NCBI GenBank assembly: GCA_947470805.1 | Contig: CANIVU010000005.1 | Location: 94,233-158,232, forward strand | Reading direction: 5' to 3' | Length of the DNA stretch: 64,000 nucleotides | Source of the DNA: Acidobacteriota bacterium | Lineage (GTDB): Bacteria; Acidobacteriota; Terriglobia; Bryobacterales; Bryobacteraceae | Part shown: positions 34,492 to 42,983 of the stretch, one piece after another | Numbering within the stretch: the first letter of the stretch is position 1 | Layout: each line of letters starts with the position of its first letter | Translations under genes and position numbers: made by a program | Notes under the pieces: model-generated | The model's database searches: none | What the model was told of the DNA's origin: nothing | The model's input: the letters and a program-made list of their open reading frames with translations, nothing else

Positions 34492-34743
34492 ATGCGCCCC
34501 GCCTGGCTCCTGCTGGCCGCCCTCCTCCAATCCACCCCCGCTCCAAAGTCACCGGCCAGTTCAACGGCTAGAACGTCTACGACGGCGACGCTCTGCTCAT
34601 CACCGGCGCCAAACCCCCAGCGCGACAAGAAAGGCAGCTGGTATTGGAACCCCATCGATGCCCACGCCAAAGCCGCCGCCCGCCTCGCGGCGCTGAGCCC
34701 AGACACCGGCAAGCCCCAATGCCAGTCGCTCGTAACGGAATAA
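34492..34743 (+). pseudogene. Frameshifted remnant of a small exported protein
   Basis: A frame from 34492 begins MRPAWLLLAALLQ, a signal peptide, and ends KKGSWYWNPIDAHAKAAARLAALSPDTGKPQC. The middle reads sensibly only in another frame (VTGQFNG, stop, NVYDGDALLITGAKPP). Two shifts plus a nonsense codon therefore break it. A TACACT hexamer lies 6 nt before the ATG. Original function unknown. Confidence 0.45.
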
Positions 34744-34744
34744 C

Positions 34745-34897
34745 ATGAACTACTTCGACAAGCCCCGCTCGGTTCCCCAACTGCTCTGGGTCAACTCCTT
34801 CGGCCGCTGCGCCAAACTCGATATCGGCCGCCTCGTCCCCCGCCCCAGGGCTGCCGAGCTCGACTGGAACCGAATTCCGGCTCTGTTAGTCCCTTAG
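34745..34897 (+). CDS. Small hypothetical protein (50 residues)
   Basis: A short frame starting MNYFDKPRSVPQLLWVNSFG directly after the remnant gene, ending RIPALLVP. No family is recognised and the ribosome site is weak (GGA). It may be the continuation of the remnant rather than a gene of its own. Confidence 0.22.
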   Translation: MNYFDKPRSVPQLLWVNSFGRCAKLDIGRLVPRPRAAELDWNRIPALLVP

Positions 34898-34903
34898 TTC
34901 TGC

Positions 34904-34909
34904 TATACT
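34904..34909 (+). promoter_or_regulatory. -10 box TATACT upstream of the first TonB receptor
   Basis: TATACT followed by a T-run, about 104 nt before the start codon at 35013. The region 17 bp upstream (CTCTGT) is a poor -35. The leader contains AGGAGG (34999-35004), a strong ribosome site. Confidence 0.4.
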
Positions 34910-35012
34910 TTTTTAATCTCGCTGGCGTGCATGTGTTCCACGCCTAGAAGTACGGAGTATGCTCCGCGTCCGGAGCTTTTGCTTAAACCTAAACTTTCAG
35001 GAGGCGTCCTTC

Positions 35013-38000
35013 ATGATGGTTCGCATTGCTGTATTGATCGCCCTGTCGATCAGCGGTTTATTTGCGCAAAGCACCAGCGGCACGCTGGTGGGAACGGTCC
35101 GCGATTCTTCCGGTGCTGAAGTAGCAGGCGCCAAGGTCCGCGTTACCAACACCGGTAACGGAGCGGTTATCGAAATCGCGTCCAATGCCAACGGCGACTA
35201 CGTTGCCCCTAACCTTTCCCCGGCCAGCTATCAGATCCGCGTTGAACACGCCGGTTTCCGATCGGTCGACATCAAGCAGATCACGCTGCTCACCAACCAG
35301 ACCATCCGCAACGACATCCGCATGGAACCGGGCGACTTGCAACAGTCCATCTCGGTCGAGGCCGCCGCGCCCGTCGTCAGCTCGGAAAGCTCCTCGGTCG
35401 CCAGCAACGTCGACGCCCACACCGTCGTCACCCTGCCCCTGAACGGCCGCACGCTCGATCGCCTGATCCAGATCACCGCCGGCAACACCTCCGACAGCGC
35501 GTCGAACCCCAAGCTCGGCGGCTCGCTCCACTGGGGCGGCAACTTCTTCACCATCGATGGCGTTGCCTTCAATGACACCGGCAACGGCGGCGCGTCGTAC
35601 TCCTACCAGACCGCGCTGACGACGACCCCCTCGGTCGACACGATTCAGGAATTCAAGATCGAAACCAACAACGCCAAGGCCGAACACGAAGGCTCGGCGG
35701 CCATCTCGCTCATCACCAAGAGCGGCACCAACCAGCTCCACTTCACGCTGTTCGAATTCAACCGCAACCGCGTCGCCGCCGCGAAGGAATTCTTCGCCAC
35801 CGGCCTGCCCAAGCCTCCCTACAACCGCAACGAGTTCGGCGCCACCGCCGGCGGCCCGGTTGTGAAGAACAAGACGTTCTTCTTCAGCTCCTACGAAGGC
35901 CTCCGCCAGCGCACCGCGCGCTCCAGCGTGTTGAGCGTCGGCAACGCCGCCATGCGCGCCGGGAACTTCGGCGGCCTCGGCACCATCACCGATCCGCTGG
36001 CCGGCGGCACGCCATTCCCGAATAACGTCATCCCGACGAACCGCCTGAGCCCGCAGGCCCAGACGCTGGTCAACTACGTGCCCCTGCCCAATCAGGCCGG
36101 CACCATCGGCGCCAGCGGCCCGGCCAATAACTACGCCGTCAACGTCGGCAACGTGCTCGACGTCAACCGCTACACCGCCAAGGGCGACCACATCTTCAAC
36201 CAGAAGAACTCCATCTCGGCCACCCTCAGCTACTCCAAGGGCTCGCCCTACTTCGTCGCCCTCGGCACGCCGGCCAACTACGGCAACTTCGGCGACGGCG
36301 GCTACATCACCAAGAGCGCTTCGCTCGGCTACAACCGGACGTTCACGCCGACCATCCTGAACGAGTTCCGCTACTCCTACTTCAGCCATGCCTCCATCCG
36401 CATCGGCCAGAACACGAACTTCGATCCCACCACGATCTTCCCCACGCTCTACAAGCCCCTGCCCATCGGCGGCTTGCCGAACGTTTCGATCGCCGGGTTC
36501 CAGGGCATCGGTGACTCCGGCGGCTCCGACCGCGCGCCGCAGATCACCCAGCAGTTCACCGACAACCTGTCCATCGTCAAGGGCGCGCACAACATCAAAA
36601 TGGGCGCCGACATCGGCTTCAGCCGCGTGTCGTCCAATCCCGCCGCCGGCGGCACCGCCTTCGGCTCCTTCAGCTTCCAGAACCGCTTCTCCGGTAACGC
36701 CTACAGCGACTTCCTGCTCGGCTACCCCGTCAGCTCCGCCCGCGCCACGCCGAACCTGAGCAACCTGCTCTCGAACACGCGCTACGGCCTCTACATCCAG
36801 GACGACTGGAAGGTGAACTCCAAGCTCACCCTGAACTACGGCATGCGCTACACGTTGCAGACCCAGGCCCAGGAACGCGACGGCTCCTTCGCCAACTTCG
36901 ACTTCGGCAAGGGCGCCTACGTCATCCGCACCGAAGGCGGCAAGCTCCCGCGCCTGGCCATCCCGCGCCTGCTCTCCGCTTACCCCTACGTGGAATCGGA
37001 AAAGAACGGCTGGGGCAGCAACGTCATCACCGCCGACCACAACAACTTTGGGCCCCGCTTCGGCTTCGCCTATCGTCCGTTCAACGACAGCAAGACCGTC
37101 GTCCGCGGCGGCTTCGGCGTCTTCTACAACATCATCCCCGTCTACATCGGCATCCGCCAGATCTCCTGGTCCAACGCGCCGTTCGTGTTGACGGAAACGT
37201 TCGAAGCCGGCACCACGCCGACCTTGACGCTCGCCAATCCGTTCCCCGGCGCGGGCGCCATCTCGCCCAACCCGAGTCTGGTGGCGGTGAACCGCGAGAT
37301 CCGCAATACCTCCTCCATGCAGTTCAACTTCACGGTGGAACGCGAGATCTTCGCCAACACCGGCCTGCGCGTCTCCTACATCGGCAACAAAGGCTCGCGG
37401 GTGCCGTGGTACAACTACGACCGCAATCAGCCCATCACCCAGAAGCTGGGCACGATCCAGTCCAACCGGCCGTTCCAGCCCTGGGCTTCGATCACCACGC
37501 TCGATACCAACGGCAACTCCATCACGCACCAGATGCAGGTGGAAGTCATCCGGCGGTTCTCCAAGGGCTTCTTCATCCAGGCCAACTACACCTGGAACAA
37601 GACGCTCGACAACGTGCCGATCGTGGGCGGTCCGCAGAACCCGTACAACGCCGCGCTCGACCGTGGCAACGGCGACTCCATCCGCCCGCAGGTGGCCTAC
37701 ATCTCGGCCAGCTACGAACTGCCCTTCCTCCAGAAGAATAAGATTCTGGGCGGCTGGCAGATCGCCGGCATCGGCCAGTTCCGTTCGGGCACGCCGTTCA
37801 GCCTGACCTACAACCCCAACCAGGCCGGCTGGCTTGGCGGGCGGCCGAACGTGGTCAGCTCCGATCTCTATCCGTCGAACCAGAGCATCACCAACTGGTT
37901 CAACGCTTCGGCCTTCGCGGTTCCGGCGCCGTTCACCTTCGGGAACGCGGCCCGCAACATGCTGTTTGGACCGGGACAGAAGATCGTCGACATCAGCGTG

Positions 38001-38186
38001 CTGAAGGACTTCCGTTTCGGCGAGAACCACTTCCTGCAGTTCCGGGCGGAGGCGTTCAACATGCCGAACACGCCGAGCTTCGGCACGCCGGGCGCGAACA
38101 TCTCGGTTCCGGCATCGGTGGGTCGCATCACGGGCACGACCGTGGCGGCGCGCGCGGTGCAGTTCGGGCTTAAGCTAGTGTTTTAA
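35013..38186 (+). CDS. TonB-dependent receptor, Oar-like, with N-terminal carboxypeptidase-regulatory domain
   Basis: A 1057-residue outer-membrane receptor. A signal peptide (MMVRIAVLIALSISGLFAQ) is followed by a CarboxypepD_reg-like beta-sandwich (GTLVGTVRDSSGAEVAGAKV), a plug region with LNGRTLDRLIQITAG, and a 22-stranded barrel ending in LKLVF, the terminal Phe typical of outer-membrane barrels. Oar-type receptors of this length are expanded in Acidobacteria and import oligomers using TonB energy. The start has AGGAGG 8 nt upstream. It overlaps the next gene by 1 nt (TAATG), forming an operon with DUF1553 and DUF1501 proteins. The GC skew of the window changes sign towards its 3' end. Confidence 0.9.
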   Translation: MMVRIAVLIALSISGLFAQSTSGTLVGTVRDSSGAEVAGAKVRVTNTGNGAVIEIASNANGDYVAPNLSPASYQIRVEHAGFRSVDIKQITLLTNQTIRNDIRMEPGDLQQSISVEAAAPVVSSESSSVASNVDAHTVVTLPLNGRTLDRLIQITAGNTSDSASNPKLGGSLHWGGNFFTIDGVAFNDTGNGGASYSYQTALTTTPSVDTIQEFKIETNNAKAEHEGSAAISLITKSGTNQLHFTLFEFNRNRVAAAKEFFATGLPKPPYNRNEFGATAGGPVVKNKTFFFSSYEGLRQRTARSSVLSVGNAAMRAGNFGGLGTITDPLAGGTPFPNNVIPTNRLSPQAQTLVNYVPLPNQAGTIGASGPANNYAVNVGNVLDVNRYTAKGDHIFNQKNSISATLSYSKGSPYFVALGTPANYGNFGDGGYITKSASLGYNRTFTPTILNEFRYSYFSHASIRIGQNTNFDPTTIFPTLYKPLPIGGLPNVSIAGFQGIGDSGGSDRAPQITQQFTDNLSIVKGAHNIKMGADIGFSRVSSNPAAGGTAFGSFSFQNRFSGNAYSDFLLGYPVSSARATPNLSNLLSNTRYGLYIQDDWKVNSKLTLNYGMRYTLQTQAQERDGSFANFDFGKGAYVIRTEGGKLPRLAIPRLLSAYPYVESEKNGWGSNVITADHNNFGPRFGFAYRPFNDSKTVVRGGFGVFYNIIPVYIGIRQISWSNAPFVLTETFEAGTTPTLTLANPFPGAGAISPNPSLVAVNREIRNTSSMQFNFTVEREIFANTGLRVSYIGNKGSRVPWYNYDRNQPITQKLGTIQSNRPFQPWASITTLDTNGNSITHQMQVEVIRRFSKGFFIQANYTWNKTLDNVPIVGGPQNPYNAALDRGNGDSIRPQVAYISASYELPFLQKNKILGGWQIAGIGQFRSGTPFSLTYNPNQAGWLGGRPNVVSSDLYPSNQSITNWFNASAFAVPAPFTFGNAARNMLFGPGQKIVDISVLKDFRFGENHFLQFRAEAFNMPNTPSFGTPGANISVPASVGRITGTTVAARAVQFGLKLVF

Positions 38187-40669
38187 TGTCCAAGGCTCTG
38201 GCAGTTGTCGCGCTGTTTGGCCTGGCGGTGGCCGGGAAGGATGCCGCGTTCTTCGAAACGCGGATCCGCCCGGTCCTGGCCAAACGCTGCTACAGCTGCC
38301 ACGGCCAAACCGAAATGGCCGGGCTGCGGCTGGACTCTCGCGAACGGATCCTTCGCGGAGGAAAGTCGGGCCCGGCAATTGTCCCGGGGAAGGTGGAAGA
38401 GAGCCTGCTGCTGGCGGCGGTGGCGAGCGCGAAGATGCCACCGGGCCGGAAACTGGACGAGAAGGAAATTGCGGATCTGCGCGAATGGGTTCGCGACGGT
38501 GCCATTTGGCCCGAGGAGCGGGGAGCGGGCGGGAAAGAGTTGTGGAGTTTGCGGCCGGTCAAGAAACCGGCGGCGGGCGGGATTGATGCGTTGATCGGCG
38601 AGCGGTTGCGGGCGGAGGGATTGCAGCAGGGGCGAATGGCGGACCGCCGGACGCTGTTGCGCCGGGCGACGTTTGATCTGACCGGGTTGCCGCCGACGCC
38701 GGAAGAGATGCGCGCGTTCCTGGCCGATGAATCGCCGAACGCGTTTGCGAAAGTGGTGGACCGGCTGCTGGCTTCGCCGCGGTACGGCGAGCGGTGGGCG
38801 CGCTATTGGTTGGACGTGGCGCGGTACTCCGATGGCGCGCAGGGCGCGCGCGACGATGATCCGTATCCGAACGCGTGGCGCTACCGGGACTGGGTGGTGC
38901 AGGCGCTGAACGACGACCTGCCGTACAACGAGTTTGTGCGGGCGCAGCTGGCGGCCGATCAGCTGCCGGGGCAGAAGCATCTGGCGGCGTTGGGGTTTTT
39001 GACGATCGGGGAGAGCGACAATGATCGCGTGGACGTGACGACGCGGGCGTTCCTCGGTTTCACGGTGGGCTGCGCGCAGTGCCACGATCACAAGTTCGAT
39101 CCGATTCCGACGAAGGATTACTACTCGCTGCTGGGCGTGTTCAAGAGCAGCAAGGTGGATGAGCACCCGCTTGTCGACGCCGCCGTCGTGAAGAAGTACA
39201 AGGACGCGAAGAAAGCGCTGGCCGAGAAGAAGGCGGAGTTGGACCAGTTCCTGGAGGCGCAGACGAAGCTCGTCGTCGATGTGTTGGCGTCGCGGACGGC
39301 GGATTACCTGCTGGGCACGGGCGAGGGGCTGGACGCGGAGACGCTGGAGCGGATGAAGAAGTATCTGGCCAATCCGAAGAAGGATCATCCGTACTTCGCG
39401 CCGTGGTTCGGGCACGAGGGGCGGGAGGCGGCGCTTGCGATGCAGCGGGCGGTGCGCGCGGTGATCGCGGAGAAGAAGGCCGTCGATGACCGGAACTACG
39501 TGAAGCTGGGCGGCATCGAGGGGATGAAAGATACCGGCAAGGTCGTCGACACCTTGGTCGATGCGCTGCCGATTGAACGGTTTTACTTCTGGCGCGACAT
39601 GGCGTCGCGGCCGTACAAGGTGGAGGATTTGAACTTCGGCGGCGGGGTGTTTTACTACGGGCCGAAGGAGGTTGGTCGGTTCCTGGATCCGCGGACGAAG
39701 GCGTATCTGGACGGGCTGCGGGCGGAGGTGAAGGAGCTGGAGAAGGCGGTGCCGGCGCTGTATCCGTACTACCACGTGATGCGCGACGTGGAGAAGCCGG
39801 CGAACACGAAGATCGCCATTCGCGGGAACGCGGAGAACCTGGGCGAAGAGGCGCCGCGGCGGTTCCTGAGCGCGCTGTGCGACGGAGAGCCGGAGGCGTT
39901 CCGGCAGGGCAGCGGGCGGTTGGAATTGGCCGAGGCGATTGCTTCGGAGAAGAATCCGTTGACGGCGCGGGTGATGGTGAACCGCGTGTGGGCCGGGCAT
40001 TTTGGCGAGGGGCTGGTGCGGACGCCGAGCAACTTCGGGCAGCTGGGCGAGCGGCCGACGCATCCGGAATTGCTGGACTATTTGGCGGCGCGGCTGGTGG
40101 AGTCGGGTTGGTCGTTGAAGGCGCTGCACCGGGAGATGATGCTGTCGAAGACGTACCAGCTGGCGTCGGAGGCGACGATGGACCGGGACAACCGGTTGTA
40201 CTGGCGCGCGAACGTGCGGGAGCGGCTGGACGCCGAGGCGTTGCGGGATTCGATCCTGGCGGTGGCCGGGACGTTAGATGCGACGGTGGGCGGGGCTTCG
40301 AAGCCGATGGGCGATGCGTTCAGCAGGCGGGCTCTGTACGCGACGGTAAGCCGGTCGAAGCCGGACCGGACGATGGCGCTGTTTGATTTTCCGGATCCGA
40401 ATGCGTCGTCGGAACAACGGATTGTGACCGTTGGGCCGATGCAGCGGTTGTTCTTTATGAACAGCCCGTTTGTGGCGGCGCAGGCGAAGGTGTTGGGGGA
40501 GCGGCTGGCGCGGATTGGCATCGCGGCGGGGTATGAGCTGCTGTACGGACGACCGGCGACGGCCGCGGAGATCCGGCTGGGCGAGGAGTTTGTGGGCGGC
40601 GATGCCAGCAAGTGGGCGCAGTATGCGCAGGTGCTGCTGGCGGCGGCCGAGTTCAGTGCGGTGAAATGA
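38186..40669 (+). CDS. DUF1549/DUF1553 protein with planctomycete-type cytochrome c domain
   Basis: An 827-residue exported protein. After the signal peptide, a cytochrome domain has CYSCHG (near residue 35) in the pattern FFETRIRPVLAKRCYSCHG. Then DUF1549 (DLTGLPPTPEEMRAFLAD to PYNEFVRAQLAADQLPG), a second haem-type site CAQCHDHKFDPI, and C-terminal DUF1553 (NPLTARVMVNRVWAGHFGEGLV, TPSNFGQLGERPTHPELLDY). Function is unproven; these proteins are linked to periplasmic polysaccharide or electron metabolism. The ATG overlaps the TonB stop (TAATG) and its TGA overlaps the next ATG. Confidence 0.9.
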   Translation: MSKALAVVALFGLAVAGKDAAFFETRIRPVLAKRCYSCHGQTEMAGLRLDSRERILRGGKSGPAIVPGKVEESLLLAAVASAKMPPGRKLDEKEIADLREWVRDGAIWPEERGAGGKELWSLRPVKKPAAGGIDALIGERLRAEGLQQGRMADRRTLLRRATFDLTGLPPTPEEMRAFLADESPNAFAKVVDRLLASPRYGERWARYWLDVARYSDGAQGARDDDPYPNAWRYRDWVVQALNDDLPYNEFVRAQLAADQLPGQKHLAALGFLTIGESDNDRVDVTTRAFLGFTVGCAQCHDHKFDPIPTKDYYSLLGVFKSSKVDEHPLVDAAVVKKYKDAKKALAEKKAELDQFLEAQTKLVVDVLASRTADYLLGTGEGLDAETLERMKKYLANPKKDHPYFAPWFGHEGREAALAMQRAVRAVIAEKKAVDDRNYVKLGGIEGMKDTGKVVDTLVDALPIERFYFWRDMASRPYKVEDLNFGGGVFYYGPKEVGRFLDPRTKAYLDGLRAEVKELEKAVPALYPYYHVMRDVEKPANTKIAIRGNAENLGEEAPRRFLSALCDGEPEAFRQGSGRLELAEAIASEKNPLTARVMVNRVWAGHFGEGLVRTPSNFGQLGERPTHPELLDYLAARLVESGWSLKALHREMMLSKTYQLASEATMDRDNRLYWRANVRERLDAEALRDSILAVAGTLDATVGGASKPMGDAFSRRALYATVSRSKPDRTMALFDFPDPNASSEQRIVTVGPMQRLFFMNSPFVAAQAKVLGERLARIGIAAGYELLYGRPATAAEIRLGEEFVGGDASKWAQYAQVLLAAAEFSAVK

Positions 40670-42018
40670 GGATGGGTATGCAGAGACGCGATTTCATGCT
40701 GGGTGCGGGGTTTGGCGCCGTGGGGCTGGCCGGGACGGCGGCCGGGGCCGTGACGCATCACAAGGCGAAGGCCAAGCACGTGATCTTTCTGTTTCTGAAC
40801 GGCGGGTTGTCGCAGGTGGACACGTTTGACCCGAAGCCGGAGTTGACGCGGATGGATGGCAAGCCGCTGCCGGGGCCGAAAGTGAAGACGGATTCGGCGA
40901 CGGGGAACCTGATGGCGTCGCCGTATAAGTTCAATCGCCATGGGAAGAGCGGGATTGAAGTGAGTGAGATCTTTCCGCGGGTGGGCGGATTGATTGATGA
41001 TTTCTGTGTGGTCCGGGGATGTTATGCGGATAACGGGAATCACGGACCGTCGTTGATGTTGATGAATACGGGGCACCAGCTGGCGGGGCGGCCGTCGATG
41101 GGGTCGTGGATTACGTACGGGCTGGGCACGGAGAATAAGAATCTGCCGGGGTTTATGGCGCTTTGTCCGGGGTATCCGGTGATGGGGCCGCGGCTTTGGA
41201 GTTCGGGGTTTCTGCCGAATATTCATCAGGGGACTTATATTCCGAATAATGAGTCGACGCCGGATAAGTTAGTGCAGAATATTCGGAATGCTTCGCTTAC
41301 TGTTCGGGAGCAGGAGAAGCAGTTGGGGTTGTTGGACCGGCTGAACAAGTTGTATCTGGGGGACGGGGCGGGGCAGCCGAAGTTAGCCGAGGGCGTGCAG
41401 GCGATGGAGGTGGCGTTCCGGATGCAGGCGGAGGCACCGGAGGCGTTTGATTTGGACAAGGAAGACGCCGGGACTCGGGCGCGGTATGGGGATTCGGAGT
41501 TTGGGCGGGGGTGTTTGCTGGCGCGGCGGCTGGTGGAGCGCGGGGTGCGGATGGTGCAGGTTTACTTCGGGAATTCGCAGCCCTGGGATAGTCACGAAGA
41601 TATCCGGTCGCACAAGGGGTTGGCGGGGCAGGCGGATCCGGCGATTGCATCGTTGGTTGAGGATTTGAAGGCGCGGGGCTTGTTTGAGGAGACGGTGCTG
41701 ATTGTGGGTAGTGAGTTCGGGCGGACGCCGATGATTCAGAGCGCGGGGCAGTTGCGGGTGAATCAGGGGCGGGATCATAACGTTTTGGGGTTTTCGACGT
41801 TGCTGGCCGGGGGCGGGATTCGGGGCGGGATGACGTTTGGGGCGACCGATGAGTTTGGGTTGCGGGCGGTGGAGAACCGGGTGCATCCGCATGATTTGCA
41901 GGCGACCGTTTTGCACTTGCTGGGGATTGACCATACGCGTTTGACGTATCGGTATTCGGGGCGGGACTTCCGGTTGACGGATGTTGGGGGGCGGGTGGTA
42001 AGGGAGGTTTTGGCGTAA
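40666..42018 (+). CDS. DUF1501 protein, Tat-exported
   Basis: A 450-residue protein of the DUF1501 family, an alkaline-phosphatase/sulfatase-superfamily relative of unknown reaction. A twin-Arg signal (QRRDFMLGAGFGAVG) precedes VIFLFLNGGLSQVDTFDPKP. The metal-site-like motifs are SEFGRTPMIQ, GRDHNVLGFS and HPHDLQATVLHLLGIDH. The start at 40666 is chosen from the ATGA overlap with the DUF1553 gene. It is third in the TonB-DUF1553-DUF1501 operon. Codon use is strongly G-ending. Confidence 0.9.
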   Translation: MRMGMQRRDFMLGAGFGAVGLAGTAAGAVTHHKAKAKHVIFLFLNGGLSQVDTFDPKPELTRMDGKPLPGPKVKTDSATGNLMASPYKFNRHGKSGIEVSEIFPRVGGLIDDFCVVRGCYADNGNHGPSLMLMNTGHQLAGRPSMGSWITYGLGTENKNLPGFMALCPGYPVMGPRLWSSGFLPNIHQGTYIPNNESTPDKLVQNIRNASLTVREQEKQLGLLDRLNKLYLGDGAGQPKLAEGVQAMEVAFRMQAEAPEAFDLDKEDAGTRARYGDSEFGRGCLLARRLVERGVRMVQVYFGNSQPWDSHEDIRSHKGLAGQADPAIASLVEDLKARGLFEETVLIVGSEFGRTPMIQSAGQLRVNQGRDHNVLGFSTLLAGGGIRGGMTFGATDEFGLRAVENRVHPHDLQATVLHLLGIDHTRLTYRYSGRDFRLTDVGGRVVREVLA

Positions 42019-42057
42019 TTTTGGACACACTTCGGGTGTGGTCCGGTCGTTTTTTGG

Positions 42058-42672
42058 TTACATCACGGGCTGGATTTCGCCAGTGGGCGGGCTGTTGACG
42101 ATGGTTTTGGCCGGCGTTGGGGCCGGGATTTCGGCGGTTTCGGTCTCCGTTGGCGGCGGCGTTTCGGGCTCGTCGTTTGTTTTCAATGACTCTTGGGAGG
42201 GTCCTTGATTGGCGGCGAATTTCTTGAGGCGCATGATGTCGCGTTCTAATCTGCTGATCGTGCTCTGGTGGCGGCTGATGCGGACTTCCAGGCGGTAGAC
42301 CAGGGAGCCGGGTTTGCAGGCTTCGAGTTCGGCTTGGAGGACGCCACCGGTGTTGGCGTGGAGTTCGGCTAGTTCGGATCTTCTGACTAGCATGAGTCTA
42401 GCTAGTTCCCAGTGGGCGAAGGTGAGTTCATCGACACGGGTGGCGATGTATTCGTCTTCGGGGTTCCAGTATTTGTAGAACGACTCCCTTAGTTTCAGGA
42501 AGCCTTCCTGGCTTACCGAGGCTTTGAGGGTTTCTTCGTTGGCGTAGAGGCCGTGTGTGAGTGTTGCGGTTCTTGCTTTGAGAAGGCCTTCGGGCGTTTT
42601 CGGGCCCTGGCTTTTGGCGCCGTTGATCCGGGCGGATTCGGCGCGTCGGTTGGAATGGTTTTGTAATCCCAT
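42058..42672 (-). CDS. Acidobacterial dispersed family with AKSxGPxTPEG N-terminal motif
   Basis: A 204-residue cytoplasmic protein. The N-terminus (RINGAKSQGPKTPEGLLKA, then THGLYA) is the signature of a protein family spread in many copies through acidobacterial and planctomycete genomes. A long helix (about 60-150) and a Pro/Thr-rich tail (ETPPPTETETAEIPAPTPA) follow. Function unknown; the dispersed nature suggests a selfish or phase-variable cassette. It converges with the DUF1501 gene, 39 bp apart. Confidence 0.65.
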   Translation of the reverse strand: MGLQNHSNRRAESARINGAKSQGPKTPEGLLKARTATLTHGLYANEETLKASVSQEGFLKLRESFYKYWNPEDEYIATRVDELTFAHWELARLMLVRRSELAELHANTGGVLQAELEACKPGSLVYRLEVRISRHQSTISRLERDIMRLKKFAANQGPSQESLKTNDEPETPPPTETETAEIPAPTPAKTIVNSPPTGEIQPVM

Positions 42673-42824
42673 AGTTTTAGGCTATGGGGTGGTTGACTAG
42701 TAACCGGCGGCTTGCGGTTTTCGGATTTGGCTGTAGGTGGTTGGTGGGATTGGGGTTAGCGGTTGGGAAATAAATTCATTTCCCTTGTGATTGACTTTTC
42801 CACAGGGGTGGTTTTTCCTTCTGC

Positions 42825-42917
42825 GGGGTGTATCGCGTCTTTGGGGACACCGCTGTGTTTGGGTTACGGGCCGAATGTCGTTGGGGGTCTTGCCCGCAGC
42901 GTCCCCGGGGTGGTGGG
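42825..42917 (-). repeat. 3'-end intergenic element, copy D
   Basis: Reverse orientation: it begins CCACCCCGGGGACGCTGCGG near 42917 and ends TGTCCCCAAAGACGCGATAC at 42825. It lies 64 nt 3' of the dienelactone hydrolase stop and in the same orientation as that gene. The stretch 42673-42981 otherwise holds only the hairpin at 42941 and an AT-rich patch with one TTTTCCACA at about 42787. Confidence 0.7.
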
Positions 42918-42940
42918 ACGTTTTACGGGGAATGGGGGTA

Positions 42941-42983
42941 GGGGACAGTCGGTAAACGTGGTGACTGTCCCCGGGTTTTTTTT
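42941..42983 (+). terminator. Hairpin with T8 run on the + strand
   Basis: GGGGACAGTC (42941-42950) and GACTGTCCCC (42963-42972) form a perfect 10-bp stem with a 12-nt loop, followed by GGG and eight T (42976-42983). This is the structure of an intrinsic terminator for rightward transcription, though no + strand gene is annotated upstream. On the minus strand the same hairpin lies 10 nt after the dienelactone hydrolase stop, without a following T-run. The palindrome also resembles repetitive extragenic elements. Confidence 0.6.

Noticed and set aside
33235..34743. 502-codon + strand frame across the RCC1 gene
   Set aside because: Pro/Ser/Thr shadow of the RCC1 gene; only its last 83 codons, from the ATG at 34492, look like a former gene.
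35058..38030. 990-codon open frame antisense to the TonB receptor
   Set aside because: It is a mirror of G/C-ending codons; its composition (Arg, Val, Gly, Asp runs) shows no domain, and the + strand frame is a clear receptor.
38183..40129. 648-codon antisense frame over the DUF1553 gene
   Set aside because: Arg/Pro/His-rich shadow; no motif.
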